Below, in pieces: positions 7,901-13,239 of a stretch of 13,239 bases of DNA; within the stretch, counting starts at the first letter, position 1, and each line of letters opens with the position of its first letter. The notes below the pieces were generated by a model. It worked only from the letters and a program-made list of their open reading frames with translations. It ran no database searches and had not been told where the DNA came from. A program made the position numbers and the translations under genes. Origin of the DNA: JBFHNV01 sp965365655 (GTDB lineage: Bacteria; Pseudomonadota; Gammaproteobacteria; HK1); assembly GCA_965365655.1 (NCBI GenBank), contig CBDUCN010000122.1:1-13239 (forward strand), given 5' to 3'.

Positions 7901-8268
7901 CGGAGGTCACGCCGAACGCCGGCTCGACGGCGGCGCCCGCGCGCGGTACGGCAGGCGTGGCGCCGATTCCGGAGGAGGCCCGGCTCCGGCTGCAGCAGCT
8001 GTTTGCGGACCACGCCCGGCGCTCGCTCGAGCAGATGCGATCGGCGCTGGACGCGAACGACACGTCGGCGCTGCGTGAGCACGCCCACTCGCTGGCCGGC
8101 GCCAGCGCGCAGGTCAACGCGTCCACGCTGTCGCGCGCGTGCCGGACACTCGAGCGCTGCTGCGCCGAAGGCGACGTGACGGATGCGCGCTCGCTGCTGC
8201 GCCGCGTGGAGATGGCGCTGGAATCGGTTCTCAGGGAAAGTATGGAGCGCCCGGCGCAGACCGGCTGA
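4912..8268 (+). CDS. Unorthodox hybrid sensor histidine kinase (CHASE8-HAMP-PAS-PAS-HK-REC-REC-HPt)
   Basis: A 1118-aa membrane kinase with a full internal phosphorelay, BarA/EvgS-like in layout. Membrane helices (about 12-33 and 152-172) enclose a CHASE8-like periplasmic domain ('LVAGESAPAMAQAD', 'VVAATLLDPRERVMARYVR'). Then come HAMP (about 173-225), PAS1 (230-345), PAS2 (354-470), HisKA with His500 ('NVSHEIRTP'), and HATPase with Asn617 ('LLTNAVKF'), Asp649 ('DTGIGV') and a G2 box at 679-685. Receiver 1 (about 735-850) keeps Asp790 but has lost the second acidic residue (Arg742 in 'VADRG') and the Lys (Leu842). Receiver 2 (882-1000) is complete: 'AEDD', Asp932, Thr963, Lys985. The HPt domain (about 1020-1115) has His1059 in 'AHSLAGAS', where the usual Lys of HxLKG is Ala. 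ATG 4912 follows a modest GGCGAG. The regulator 45 bases downstream is the probable output. Domain order is secure; the stimulus is unknown. Confidence 0.95.
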   Translation: MTNPSLKHRMLRLTLLTSVAALLCAGTVFFTYEYFHLHAEFEEDTHALGRLVAGESAPAMAQADRAAAQRLLDALATQEHVVAATLLDPRERVMARYVRRDAETAPVAGQGSGQLGGLVWSRQPVRDGSREVGTLLIATSSAEVLGHLLREMLIGAAVVLPAFALAFLGSLSLQRRILAPLETLLQRASRELNVEAREDGERDEVALLSHTFEQMLTSLRERERGLSETEQYFRALIENSADFVAVIDREGLVRYNGPSCERIFDVDPGAFIGRPFIEHVHMDDRERVWSAIASVLDDPGSTFSVTARFAARGGHQLELECVGRNELGTPAVAGVILNCRDITERRASERAMRDSERRYREVVEHAADAFFVHDERGHLLDVNQRACESLGYTREELLCKSVPDFELNVVKLGARGIWSTLRAGEPVTLQGCHRRKDGSTFPVEVRVGAFQTGQHGERRFVALARDVSARVSTESELKRARDAAETADRAKSLFLANVSHEIRTPLTSILGMSELLKAGPRGADREHYVDVIRGSCDALMSVIDGILDLSRAEAGNLELEEVEFDVRELAEGVQDMISPSAHHKGVDLVALVEPDVPTRLRGDPDRLRQVLTNLLTNAVKFTDAGHVRLRIAVLDDREDSLVLHVSVRDTGIGVGDSERARLFEPFVRGDGAPTRRQRGAGLGLAISKFLVEKMGGSIGAQPNVDGGSLFWFTARLGKGFAVTRPVFDDPQSRGLRLLVADRGPAVREVVVEHARRWGMVAEATDSADGALRMLREAAAAGRPFDVLLADVSLDGGPGVALAAAVAADPTLEATHTALLTRVGASLDLAVRELLEHWPHVALPIRQSRFGPLVAALCNTQVARPPAGDAREAAVTERPGRRLKVLLAEDDTVSREALTLLLETLGCTVSSAGNGREAVDAVAHETFDLVLMDWRMPVMNGLDATAAIRAMEAASRHTRIVGVTASGSRAEREQCLNAGMDGFLRKPITLQRLREALSEVTPNAGSTAAPARGTAGVAPIPEEARLRLQQLFADHARRSLEQMRSALDANDTSALREHAHSLAGASAQVNASTLSRACRTLERCCAEGDVTDARSLLRRVEMALESVLRESMERPAQTG

Positions 8269-8313
8269 AAGAAGATAAATCCCCGCGCAGGAACCGGAAT
8301 CGGGGCCTGGCGG

Positions 8314-9132
8314 ATGCACCACGAGGAGCGACGTTTGAACCACACCAGCGATCCGGACCGCACGCCACCGGCCGACGACGGAGCCGACGCCTCGCGCGCG
8401 GTGCGCGTCGTGGTGGCCGACGACCACCCGGTGGTGCGCTTCGGTGTCGCCAGCCTGCTCAACGCGCAGCCCGGCATCGAGGTCGTCGGTGAGGCGGAGT
8501 CGTGCGAGGACTGCCTGCAGCGGCTGCGCGAGCAGCAGCCCGACGTGCTCATCCTGGACCTCGAGATGGGCGACTGCGGCGGCCTGGACGCCGTCGAGTC
8601 CATGCAGCGCACCAGCGACACCCGGATCGTCGTCTACACCTCCCACGACACCGAGTGGACCGTGACCCGCACCCTGCAGGCGGGCGTGCAGGGCTTCGTG
8701 TGCAAGGCCACGTCGCCCGAGATGCTCGTGGAGGCGGTGAACGCCGTGATGCGCGGCCAGGTGTTCCTGGACCCGGCCATCGCCAGCAAGGTGGTCGGCA
8801 CGCTGGGACGCAGCAACGAGCGCCGGCGCGTGGACCGCACGCTCACGGAGCGCGAGCTCGAGGTGCTGCGCAGGGTCGCGGAGGGGCTGCGCAACAAGGA
8901 GATCTCGCGCGTGCTGGGGATCAGCGAGCGCACGGTGAAGTTCCACATGAGCGCGCTGATGGGAAAGCTGGGCGTCACCAACCGCACCGAGGCGGTGAAG
9001 GTGGGCATACAGAAGGGGCTGTGCGGCGACGCGGCCGCGGGCAACCCCGGTGCGCACACCCGCCGCCGCAGCGACGCCGGCGGCAACGGCCGACCCTCAG
9101 CGTCGGCGGTGTGCTCGCCGCGCGAGTACTGA
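8314..9132 (+). CDS. NarL/FixJ-family response regulator (REC + LuxR HTH)
   Basis: Likely output regulator of the upstream hybrid kinase, 272 aa from ATG 8314. The receiver (about 31-150) has Asp36-Asp37 ('VADDHPVVR'), phosphoacceptor Asp82 ('LILDLEMGD'), Thr109 ('VVYTS') and Lys131 ('FVCKA'). The LuxR-type HTH lies at 175-235 ('LTERELEVLRRVAEGL', 'NKEISRVLGISERTVKFHM', 'TNRTEAVKV'). About 36 residues after the HTH form a Gly/Ala/Ser/Arg-rich tail with no recognised domain, longer than usual. An alternative start is TTG 8335, six bases after GAGGAG, giving 265 aa; the first residues before the receiver look unstructured, so either start makes a working protein. The 45-base gap to the kinase suggests one operon, as in EvgAS and GacSA-like phosphorelays. 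It converges on gspD with only 21 bases between stop codons. Confidence 0.93.
   Translation: MHHEERRLNHTSDPDRTPPADDGADASRAVRVVVADDHPVVRFGVASLLNAQPGIEVVGEAESCEDCLQRLREQQPDVLILDLEMGDCGGLDAVESMQRTSDTRIVVYTSHDTEWTVTRTLQAGVQGFVCKATSPEMLVEAVNAVMRGQVFLDPAIASKVVGTLGRSNERRRVDRTLTERELEVLRRVAEGLRNKEISRVLGISERTVKFHMSALMGKLGVTNRTEAVKVGIQKGLCGDAAAGNPGAHTRRRSDAGGNGRPSASAVCSPREY
8323..8328 (+). promoter_or_regulatory. Strong ribosome binding site GAGGAG favouring TTG start at 8335
   Basis: GAGGAG lies six bases before an in-frame TTG at 8335 and inside the reading frame opened by ATG 8314. The upstream ATG has only GGGG (8302-8305) and GGCGG near it. The placement suggests that TTG may be the true or a second start of the response regulator. 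Confidence 0.45.
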
Positions 9133-9160
9133 ACCCGGCGCCCGTCCGCGCGGTCAGTAC
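9118..9160. terminator. Inverted repeats spanning the convergent gene ends (possible bidirectional terminator)
   Basis: Two interleaved inverted-repeat pairs lie over the tail-to-tail junction: CCGCGCG (9118-9124) with CGCGCGG (9147-9153), and GTACTGA (9126-9132) with TCAGTAC (9154-9160). The second pair contains the stop codons of both genes, each of which ends in TAC TGA on its own strand. The pairs cannot both form as simple nested hairpins. No T tract follows on either strand, so intrinsic termination is uncertain. Confidence 0.35.
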
Positions 9161-11331
9161 GACCTTCGCGGCACGCCCTTCAGCCGTTCTCGAAGCTCAC
9201 GCGTCACCGCCGCGGCCTCCTCGGTCGTGGTGATCACGCTGGGCGTGATCAGCACGATCAGCTCGGTGCGCGAGGTGTCGTCGGAGGTCGATCCGAACAG
9301 CGCGCCCAGCACCGGGATCTTGCTGAGCACCGGGATCCCGGTGGTGCCCCGGGTGCTGCGCTCCGTGATCAGGCCGCCGAGCACCACCGTCTCGCCGCTG
9401 CGGATCGAGATCGAGCTCTCGATGCTTCGCTGATCCACCGACACGTTCCCGGACGGCCCGACCGGCGGCCCCACCACGCTCTGCTCCTGGCTCACGTCCA
9501 GCGTCACGATGCCGCCGGAGTTGATGCGCGGCGTCACCGTGAGCAGCACGCCGGTGTCGCGGTACTCGATCTCCTGCACCAGCGCGTCGCCGGTCTCGGA
9601 GCTGGTGCCCTGGCGCGTGGTGATCGGCACCTGCGTGCCGACGCGGATGTTCGCGGTCTTGTTGTCGGTGACCAGCAGCTGCGGCGACGACAGCACGCGC
9701 AGGTTCGACTCCGTCTCGACGGCGTCGATGAACACCCGCACGTCCGCCGGTGACTTGAACACCGCCGCCGACAGGCCCGGCGTCGACGCGGCCGGCAGGT
9801 CCACCGACGAGCCGGTCAGCGAGCGCATCTCGACGCCGAATCGCCCGATCTGTCCCTTCACGAACCACTGCAGGCCGTACTGCAGGTTGTCGGTCAGCGT
9901 CACCTCGGCGATCGTGGCCTCGACCAGCACCTGCCGCGGCAGGATGTCCAGGCGCTTGATCACGTCCTCGATGGCCCGGTACTCGGCGCGCGTCGCGAGC
10001 ACCAGCAGGTGGTTGTTCTCGTCGTCCGCGATCACCTTGATCGCGCCCAGGTCCACGGTCGCGGCGGCCGTGTCCGCGAGCCCCGCCGGCGTGCCGAATG
10101 CGGGCGCACCGCCCACGGATGCCGCGACGGCCCCGGTGGCCGCCGGGTCCGGCGTCGGCGCGGCGCCGATCGTCGCCGGCTGCAGGCCGGGCGCGAGGCC
10201 GGGCCGCGGCGGAGCGGGCGCGCCCTCGCTCTGCGACGAGAACACGTCGTTCAGCACCGCGGCCATGTGCGCGGCGCGGCCGTTGCGCACCTCGTAGATG
10301 TAGACGCGGCGCCCGGCCGTGTCGCCGCCGCGGTCCAGCTCCCGGATCCAGCCCTCCAGCTCGCCCAGGTAGCGCTCCTGGGGCGTGACCACCAGCACCG
10401 CGTTCAGCCGCTCGATCGGGAAGATGCGCACCACGCCCGCCAGCGGCGCGCTCTCGCCGATCACCGCGGCAAGCTCGTCGGCGACCTGCGTGGCGCCGGC
10501 GTACGCCAGCGTGAAGAGGCCCATGGACATGCCCGCGAGCCAGTCGGCGTCGAACACGCGCACCGTCTCGAGGAACTCCTCGACGGCGCTGCCGGGGGCC
10601 GCGAGGATCAGGATGTTGCGCTGCGGCACCGGCGTCAGGGTGCCGCCCTCGGGGACGAACGGCTCGAGGATCTTGAACACCTCCTCCGCGGACGCGTAGC
10701 GCATCGGGATCACCCGCATCACGTAGCCGGGCCGCACCCGCCCCTCGGTGACGGGGCGGCCGACGGCGCGCGGCGCGCTCGCCAGCGGCACCACCCGGTA
10801 GCCGCCCTCCATCTCCAGCAGCGCGGCGCCGTTCATCTGCAGCAGCACCTCGAGGATGGGCAGCAGCGCGTCGCGCGACACCGGCGCCTCGTTGTGCATC
10901 GTGACCGAGCCGGTCACCGCGGGATCGATCACGTAGGTCTGGTTCAGCAGCTCGCCGAGGATCAGTTTCACGACCTCGCGGATGTCGATGGCCTCGAAGT
11001 TCAGATTGATGTCCGCGCCGACCGCCTCCACGGCCGGGGGTCGTGCGGGACGCGACGGGTTCACCAGGCGGCCGGTGCCGCTTCGCCGCGCGACCTCGCG
11101 GGTCGCCGGCGGCGGCGCCGCCGCGGCGGCGGGCGGGACGGAATCGCCGATCGCGGCGGCGGGCGGCGCGACGGGCGGGACCACCGCCGCGACGGCCTCG
11201 GCGCCCTCCCCGCGGTCGATGCCCGCGGCACCGCCTGCCGGCCCCGGCAGCGCCTCGCAGCCGGCCAGCAGCAGCACGGCGGCGACGGCGGCCGCGGCAC
11301 GCGTGCAGCGCGCGAGAGCACCTGGAGGCAT
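9154..11331 (-). CDS. gspD: Type II secretion system outer-membrane secretin GspD (lipoprotein form)
   Basis: Forms the multimeric outer-membrane channel of the T2SS; 725 aa. A signal peptide ends in the lipobox LLAGC with Cys25 followed by Glu, so the mature protein should be lipidated and sorted to the outer membrane. An Ala/Pro-rich linker (26-104) precedes N0 (105-180, 'NFEAIDIREVVKLILGELL'), N1 (202-265), N2 (267-335) and N3 (341-461, interrupted by an Ala/Pro/Gly insert at about 366-427). The secretin core (465-702) shows 'VLVEATIAEVTL', 'RVLSSPQLLVTDNKTA', 'VLLTVTPRI', 'ETVVLGGLI', 'GIPVLSKIPVLGALFG' and 'ELIVLITPSVI'. Lipoprotein secretins such as HxcQ and XpsD are known. It is transcribed opposite to gspLMN and is about 4.7 kb from it. 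ATG 11331 is chosen because the signal peptide starts there; no strong ribosome site is visible. Confidence 0.95.
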   Translation of the reverse strand: MPPGALARCTRAAAAVAAVLLLAGCEALPGPAGGAAGIDRGEGAEAVAAVVPPVAPPAAAIGDSVPPAAAAAPPPATREVARRSGTGRLVNPSRPARPPAVEAVGADINLNFEAIDIREVVKLILGELLNQTYVIDPAVTGSVTMHNEAPVSRDALLPILEVLLQMNGAALLEMEGGYRVVPLASAPRAVGRPVTEGRVRPGYVMRVIPMRYASAEEVFKILEPFVPEGGTLTPVPQRNILILAAPGSAVEEFLETVRVFDADWLAGMSMGLFTLAYAGATQVADELAAVIGESAPLAGVVRIFPIERLNAVLVVTPQERYLGELEGWIRELDRGGDTAGRRVYIYEVRNGRAAHMAAVLNDVFSSQSEGAPAPPRPGLAPGLQPATIGAAPTPDPAATGAVAASVGGAPAFGTPAGLADTAAATVDLGAIKVIADDENNHLLVLATRAEYRAIEDVIKRLDILPRQVLVEATIAEVTLTDNLQYGLQWFVKGQIGRFGVEMRSLTGSSVDLPAASTPGLSAAVFKSPADVRVFIDAVETESNLRVLSSPQLLVTDNKTANIRVGTQVPITTRQGTSSETGDALVQEIEYRDTGVLLTVTPRINSGGIVTLDVSQEQSVVGPPVGPSGNVSVDQRSIESSISIRSGETVVLGGLITERSTRGTTGIPVLSKIPVLGALFGSTSDDTSRTELIVLITPSVITTTEEAAAVTRELRERLKGVPRRSY

Positions 11332-11364
11332 GGACGGGTCCGTTTCCGGGATCGACGAAAGTTA

Positions 11365-11393
11365 ATTCTAGTTGATAAATTTAACCCGCAACA
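11365..11393 (-). promoter_or_regulatory. Probable sigma-70-type promoter of gspD
   Basis: In a short AT-rich island, the - strand reads TAGAAT (11365-11370), a 5/6 match to the -10 box. Upstream of it is TTGCGG (11386-11391, 15-base spacer) or, overlapping, TGTTGC (11388-11393, 17-base spacer); both are weak -35 boxes. Transcription would begin near 11358, about 27 bases before the gspD ATG. The good -10 and the local AT-richness in otherwise very GC-rich DNA support a promoter. Confidence 0.45.
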
Positions 11394-11402
11394 GATTGTT
11401 TT

Positions 11403-11442
11403 AAAAAGACAGGATTCCTAGCCGTCGCCGGGCGGCGACGGC
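11403..11442 (-). terminator. Possible intrinsic terminator at the hyuB 3' end
   Basis: A perfect 10-bp inverted repeat, GCCGTCGCCG (11421-11430) / CGGCGACGGC (11433-11442), overlaps the last codons of hyuB on the - strand. The stop codon and then a run of five T (A at 11403-11407 on the + strand) follow. The T run begins 13 bases after the stem, farther than in a classic terminator, so activity is uncertain. If it works, it separates hyuB from gspD transcription. Confidence 0.35.
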
Positions 11443-13112
11443 TCCGGCGACAGGTACTCCTCGTCCCGGTCGTGTGCGTCGGCCCGCGGCGAGCGCTCGG
11501 CCGGATCCCCGTGCCCGCCGCCGCCGGCGGTCTCCAGCCGGATGCGGTCGCCGCGGCGCAGGGACACGCCCGAGACCTTGCTGCGCAGCGGCTGCCAGGT
11601 GCTGTCGCCGCCGCGCTTGAGCAGCAGCCGCCCGGGCCGGCCCGGGCGGCCGCCCGCGAGGCCGTAGGGCGGGACCTCGAACCGGTCCAGGTTCGCGGTG
11701 AATCGGCCCTGCGGCGCGTCGAGGCGGAACTCCCGCGCGAGCCCCAGCCCGCCGCGGAAGCGCCCCGCACCGCCGGAGCCGGGCAGCAGCGCGTACCGGG
11801 TGAAGGTCAGCGGGTAGGTCTGCTCGATCATCTCCAGCGGCGAGTTCGCGATGTTGTGGAAGCCGCACGAGAACGCACTCGCGCCGTCGGCCTGCGGGTG
11901 CGCGCCCCACCCCCCGCACTCGAGGTCGAAGTAGACCTGGCGCGAACCGTCGTCGTTGACGCACTCGAGCGAGTACGCGTAGCTGACGCCGTAGTAGCAC
12001 GCCGGCACCTGCTCCGGCAGCGCCTGCGCGAACGCGCCCATCACCGCGTTCACGACGCGATGCCCGGTGGCCATGCGGTTCGCGACCGGCGCCGGCGGCG
12101 CCGCGTTGACCACCGTGCCCGGCGGCGCGCTCAGGGTGATCGGGCGGTACACGCCGGCGTTGGCCGGGATGTCACCGCCGATGCTCATCAGGCACGCGCA
12201 GACGACCGCCGAGCCGGTCATGTTCAGCGTGCAGTTGACCGGGCCCGCGGCCTGCGGCGACGAGCCCTCGAAGTCCACGTGCAGCGCGTCGCCGCGCACG
12301 GTGAGGCGCACGCGGATGGCCAGGCGCCCGTCGCGGATCCCGTCATCGTCCACGAAATCCTCGAACGCGTAGTCGCCGTCCGGGATCGCCGCGATCGCCG
12401 CACGCACCGCGGCCTCGCTGTGGCGCTGGATGGCCGCCGAAGCGGCGGCGAGGGTCTCGCGGCCGTAGCGCGCGGCCACCCGGCGCAGGTTCGCCGCGCC
12501 CGTCTTCAGCGCCGCGAGCTGGCTCTCGAAGTCGCCGCCGACGTTCGCGGGCTCGCGGGTGTTGCGCATCAGGGTGCGGATCAGCGCCTCGTTGCGCACG
12601 CCCTCGCTCACCACCCGCACCGGCGGGATCCTGATCCCCTCCTGGAAGATCTCCGTCGCCTGCGGGTCGTAGGAGCCGGGCGCCCCGCCCCCGACGTCCA
12701 GGTGGTGCACCAGGATGCCGGCGATCGCGACGCGCTGGCCGTCGGCATCGTGCACCGGTGTGAAGGCCAGCCAGTCCGACAGGTGCTGCCCGCCGCTGTA
12801 CGGGTCGTTGGTCAGGATCACGTCGCCGTCGCACCACTGCGCGAGCGGGACGGGCCCTTCGACGATGTCGCGCAGGCACGACGCCATCGAGTTCAGGTGC
12901 ACCGGCATGCGCGCAGCCTGCGCGGTGCTGTAGCCGTCGGCGTCGAACACCGCGGTGGAGTAGTCGAGGATCTCGCGCACCACCGACGAGCGGCTGGTGC
13001 GCCACACGGTCACGCTCATCTCCTCCGCCGCCGCGACCAGCGCGTTGCGGATGATCTCCAGCTGCACCGGATCCGGTCCGTCCTGCGCGGCACGCTGCGC
13101 CGGGCGGCTCAC
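11418..13112 (-). CDS. hyuB: Hydantoinase B/oxoprolinase family protein (HyuB-type subunit)
   Basis: A 564-aa protein of the HyuB family, which includes N-methylhydantoinase/5-oxoprolinase beta subunits and acetone-carboxylase relatives. These act in the cytoplasm, normally with an ATP-using HyuA partner, to open cyclic amides. Seen: 'DPVQLEIIRNALVAAAEEM' near the N-terminus (14-32), 'VILTNDPYSGGQHLSDW' (98-114), 'VHHLDVGGGAPGSY' (135-148), 'GGDIPANAGVYRPI', 'ANRMATGHRVVNAVMGAF', and a typical C-terminal 'GGGGHGDP' followed by an acidic, Pro-rich tail. The start is GTG 13112, because GGAGGA sits six bases upstream and the residues before it (open to 13211 and beyond) are low-complexity Arg/Ala/Pro. 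The length is normal for the family. No hyuA is complete in the window; it would be expected to the right. The exact substrate cannot be told from sequence. Confidence 0.92.
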   Translation of the reverse strand: MSRPAQRAAQDGPDPVQLEIIRNALVAAAEEMSVTVWRTSRSSVVREILDYSTAVFDADGYSTAQAARMPVHLNSMASCLRDIVEGPVPLAQWCDGDVILTNDPYSGGQHLSDWLAFTPVHDADGQRVAIAGILVHHLDVGGGAPGSYDPQATEIFQEGIRIPPVRVVSEGVRNEALIRTLMRNTREPANVGGDFESQLAALKTGAANLRRVAARYGRETLAAASAAIQRHSEAAVRAAIAAIPDGDYAFEDFVDDDGIRDGRLAIRVRLTVRGDALHVDFEGSSPQAAGPVNCTLNMTGSAVVCACLMSIGGDIPANAGVYRPITLSAPPGTVVNAAPPAPVANRMATGHRVVNAVMGAFAQALPEQVPACYYGVSYAYSLECVNDDGSRQVYFDLECGGWGAHPQADGASAFSCGFHNIANSPLEMIEQTYPLTFTRYALLPGSGGAGRFRGGLGLAREFRLDAPQGRFTANLDRFEVPPYGLAGGRPGRPGRLLLKRGGDSTWQPLRSKVSGVSLRRGDRIRLETAGGGGHGDPAERSPRADAHDRDEEYLSPEPSPPGDG

Positions 13113-13239
13113 GCGCGGTCCTCCGCCGGCGCGCGGCACAGCGCGGTGCGGCCGTGCCGCGGCGGCGCGCGGCGGCGCGTGCGCGCCCGTCCGTGCGCCG
13201 GCGCGCCGCACCGCGTCACGGGCGCTGCTCCGCGGCCGC
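13113..13239 (-). other. Right-edge segment, possibly the 3' end of an upstream gene
   Basis: Extremely GC-rich, with all - strand frames largely open, so coding cannot be judged by composition. One - strand frame runs from the window edge to a TGA at 13109-13111 that overlaps the hyuB GTG as GTGA, the layout expected for a coupled upstream gene such as hyuA. Another frame stops at TGA 13216-13218 after eight codons. Neither encoded tail is recognisable as HyuA. A 10-base tandem duplication of GGCGGCGCG(C/T) occurs at 13161-13180. Confidence 0.3.
13119..13124 (-). promoter_or_regulatory. Ribosome binding site that sets the hyuB start
   Basis: The - strand reads GGAGGA six bases before GTG 13112. 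This is the best Shine-Dalgarno match in the window, and it argues against the 33-residue longer reading that begins with GTG at 13211. Confidence 0.75.

Noticed and set aside
7105..9057. Long open frame on the - strand (about 650 codons) opposite the hybrid kinase and regulator
   Set aside because: It is antisense to well-supported conserved domains; in DNA this GC-rich, long stop-free frames arise by chance. The translation is rich in Arg/Ala/His with no recognisable domain.
10009..11421. Long + strand open frame opposite gspD
   Set aside because: Antisense to a clear secretin; the His/Arg/Ala-rich translation shows no domain.
13161..13180. Tandem 10-base repeat GGCGGCGCG(C/T)
   Set aside because: Only two copies of a low-complexity GC string; expected by chance in this composition.
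1..13239. tRNA, rRNA, CRISPR array, transposase or phage genes
   Set aside because: None was seen: no regularly spaced repeats, no recognisable RNA genes, and all substantial coding regions belong to secretion, signalling or hydantoinase families.

Overview
The window is very GC-rich DNA (well over two thirds G+C by eye) with tightly packed genes, Gram-negative envelope functions and almost exclusively G/C third codon positions. The split GspL/GspM/GspN set and the lipoprotein secretin resemble the Xps-type (Xanthomonas-like) type II secretion system (T2SS). This suggests a high-GC gammaproteobacterium, or possibly a betaproteobacterium. Nothing in the window identifies the species.

Layout, left to right. 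(1) 1-2015, + strand: a NarL-type two-component pair, made of a membrane sensor histidine kinase (5' end cut off by the window edge) overlapping a LuxR/FixJ-type response regulator. (2) 2016-2232: a non-coding gap holding a nested inverted-repeat element with a G-quadruplex motif, then an 11-bp hairpin just ahead of the next gene. (3) 2233-4414, + strand: three overlapping genes for the inner-membrane T2SS platform (gspL-, gspM- and gspN-like). (4) 4415-4911: a 497-base intergenic region with a candidate sigma-54 -24/-12 promoter. (5) 4912-9132, + strand: a large unorthodox hybrid kinase (CHASE8-like sensor, HAMP, two PAS, HisKA, HATPase, two receiver domains, HPt), followed by its probable partner, a second LuxR-type response regulator. 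(6) 9154-11331, - strand and convergent: the T2SS secretin gspD, with a lipobox and a long Ala/Pro linker. (7) 11332-11417: a short AT-rich island with a probable gspD promoter. (8) 11418-13112, - strand: a HyuB-family hydantoinase/oxoprolinase subunit. Its expected partner hyuA probably lies beyond the right edge.

How the genes fit together. GspL, GspM and GspN would form the inner-membrane platform and GspD the outer-membrane channel of one secretion machine. The genes are split: a phosphorelay module lies between the LMN operon and gspD, and another two-component pair precedes LMN. Both response regulators are DNA-binding NarL/FixJ types, so control of secretion by these sensors is a reasonable inference, but the sequence does not show it. 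The hydantoinase-type gene is metabolic, appears to be a separate transcription unit, and marks the edge of the secretion/sensing region.

I found no mobile element genes, tRNA/rRNA genes or CRISPR array. The most unusual items are the nested repeat at 2039-2144, the split T2SS locus wrapped around a phosphorelay, the degenerate first receiver domain of the hybrid kinase, and the linker-bearing lipoprotein secretin.
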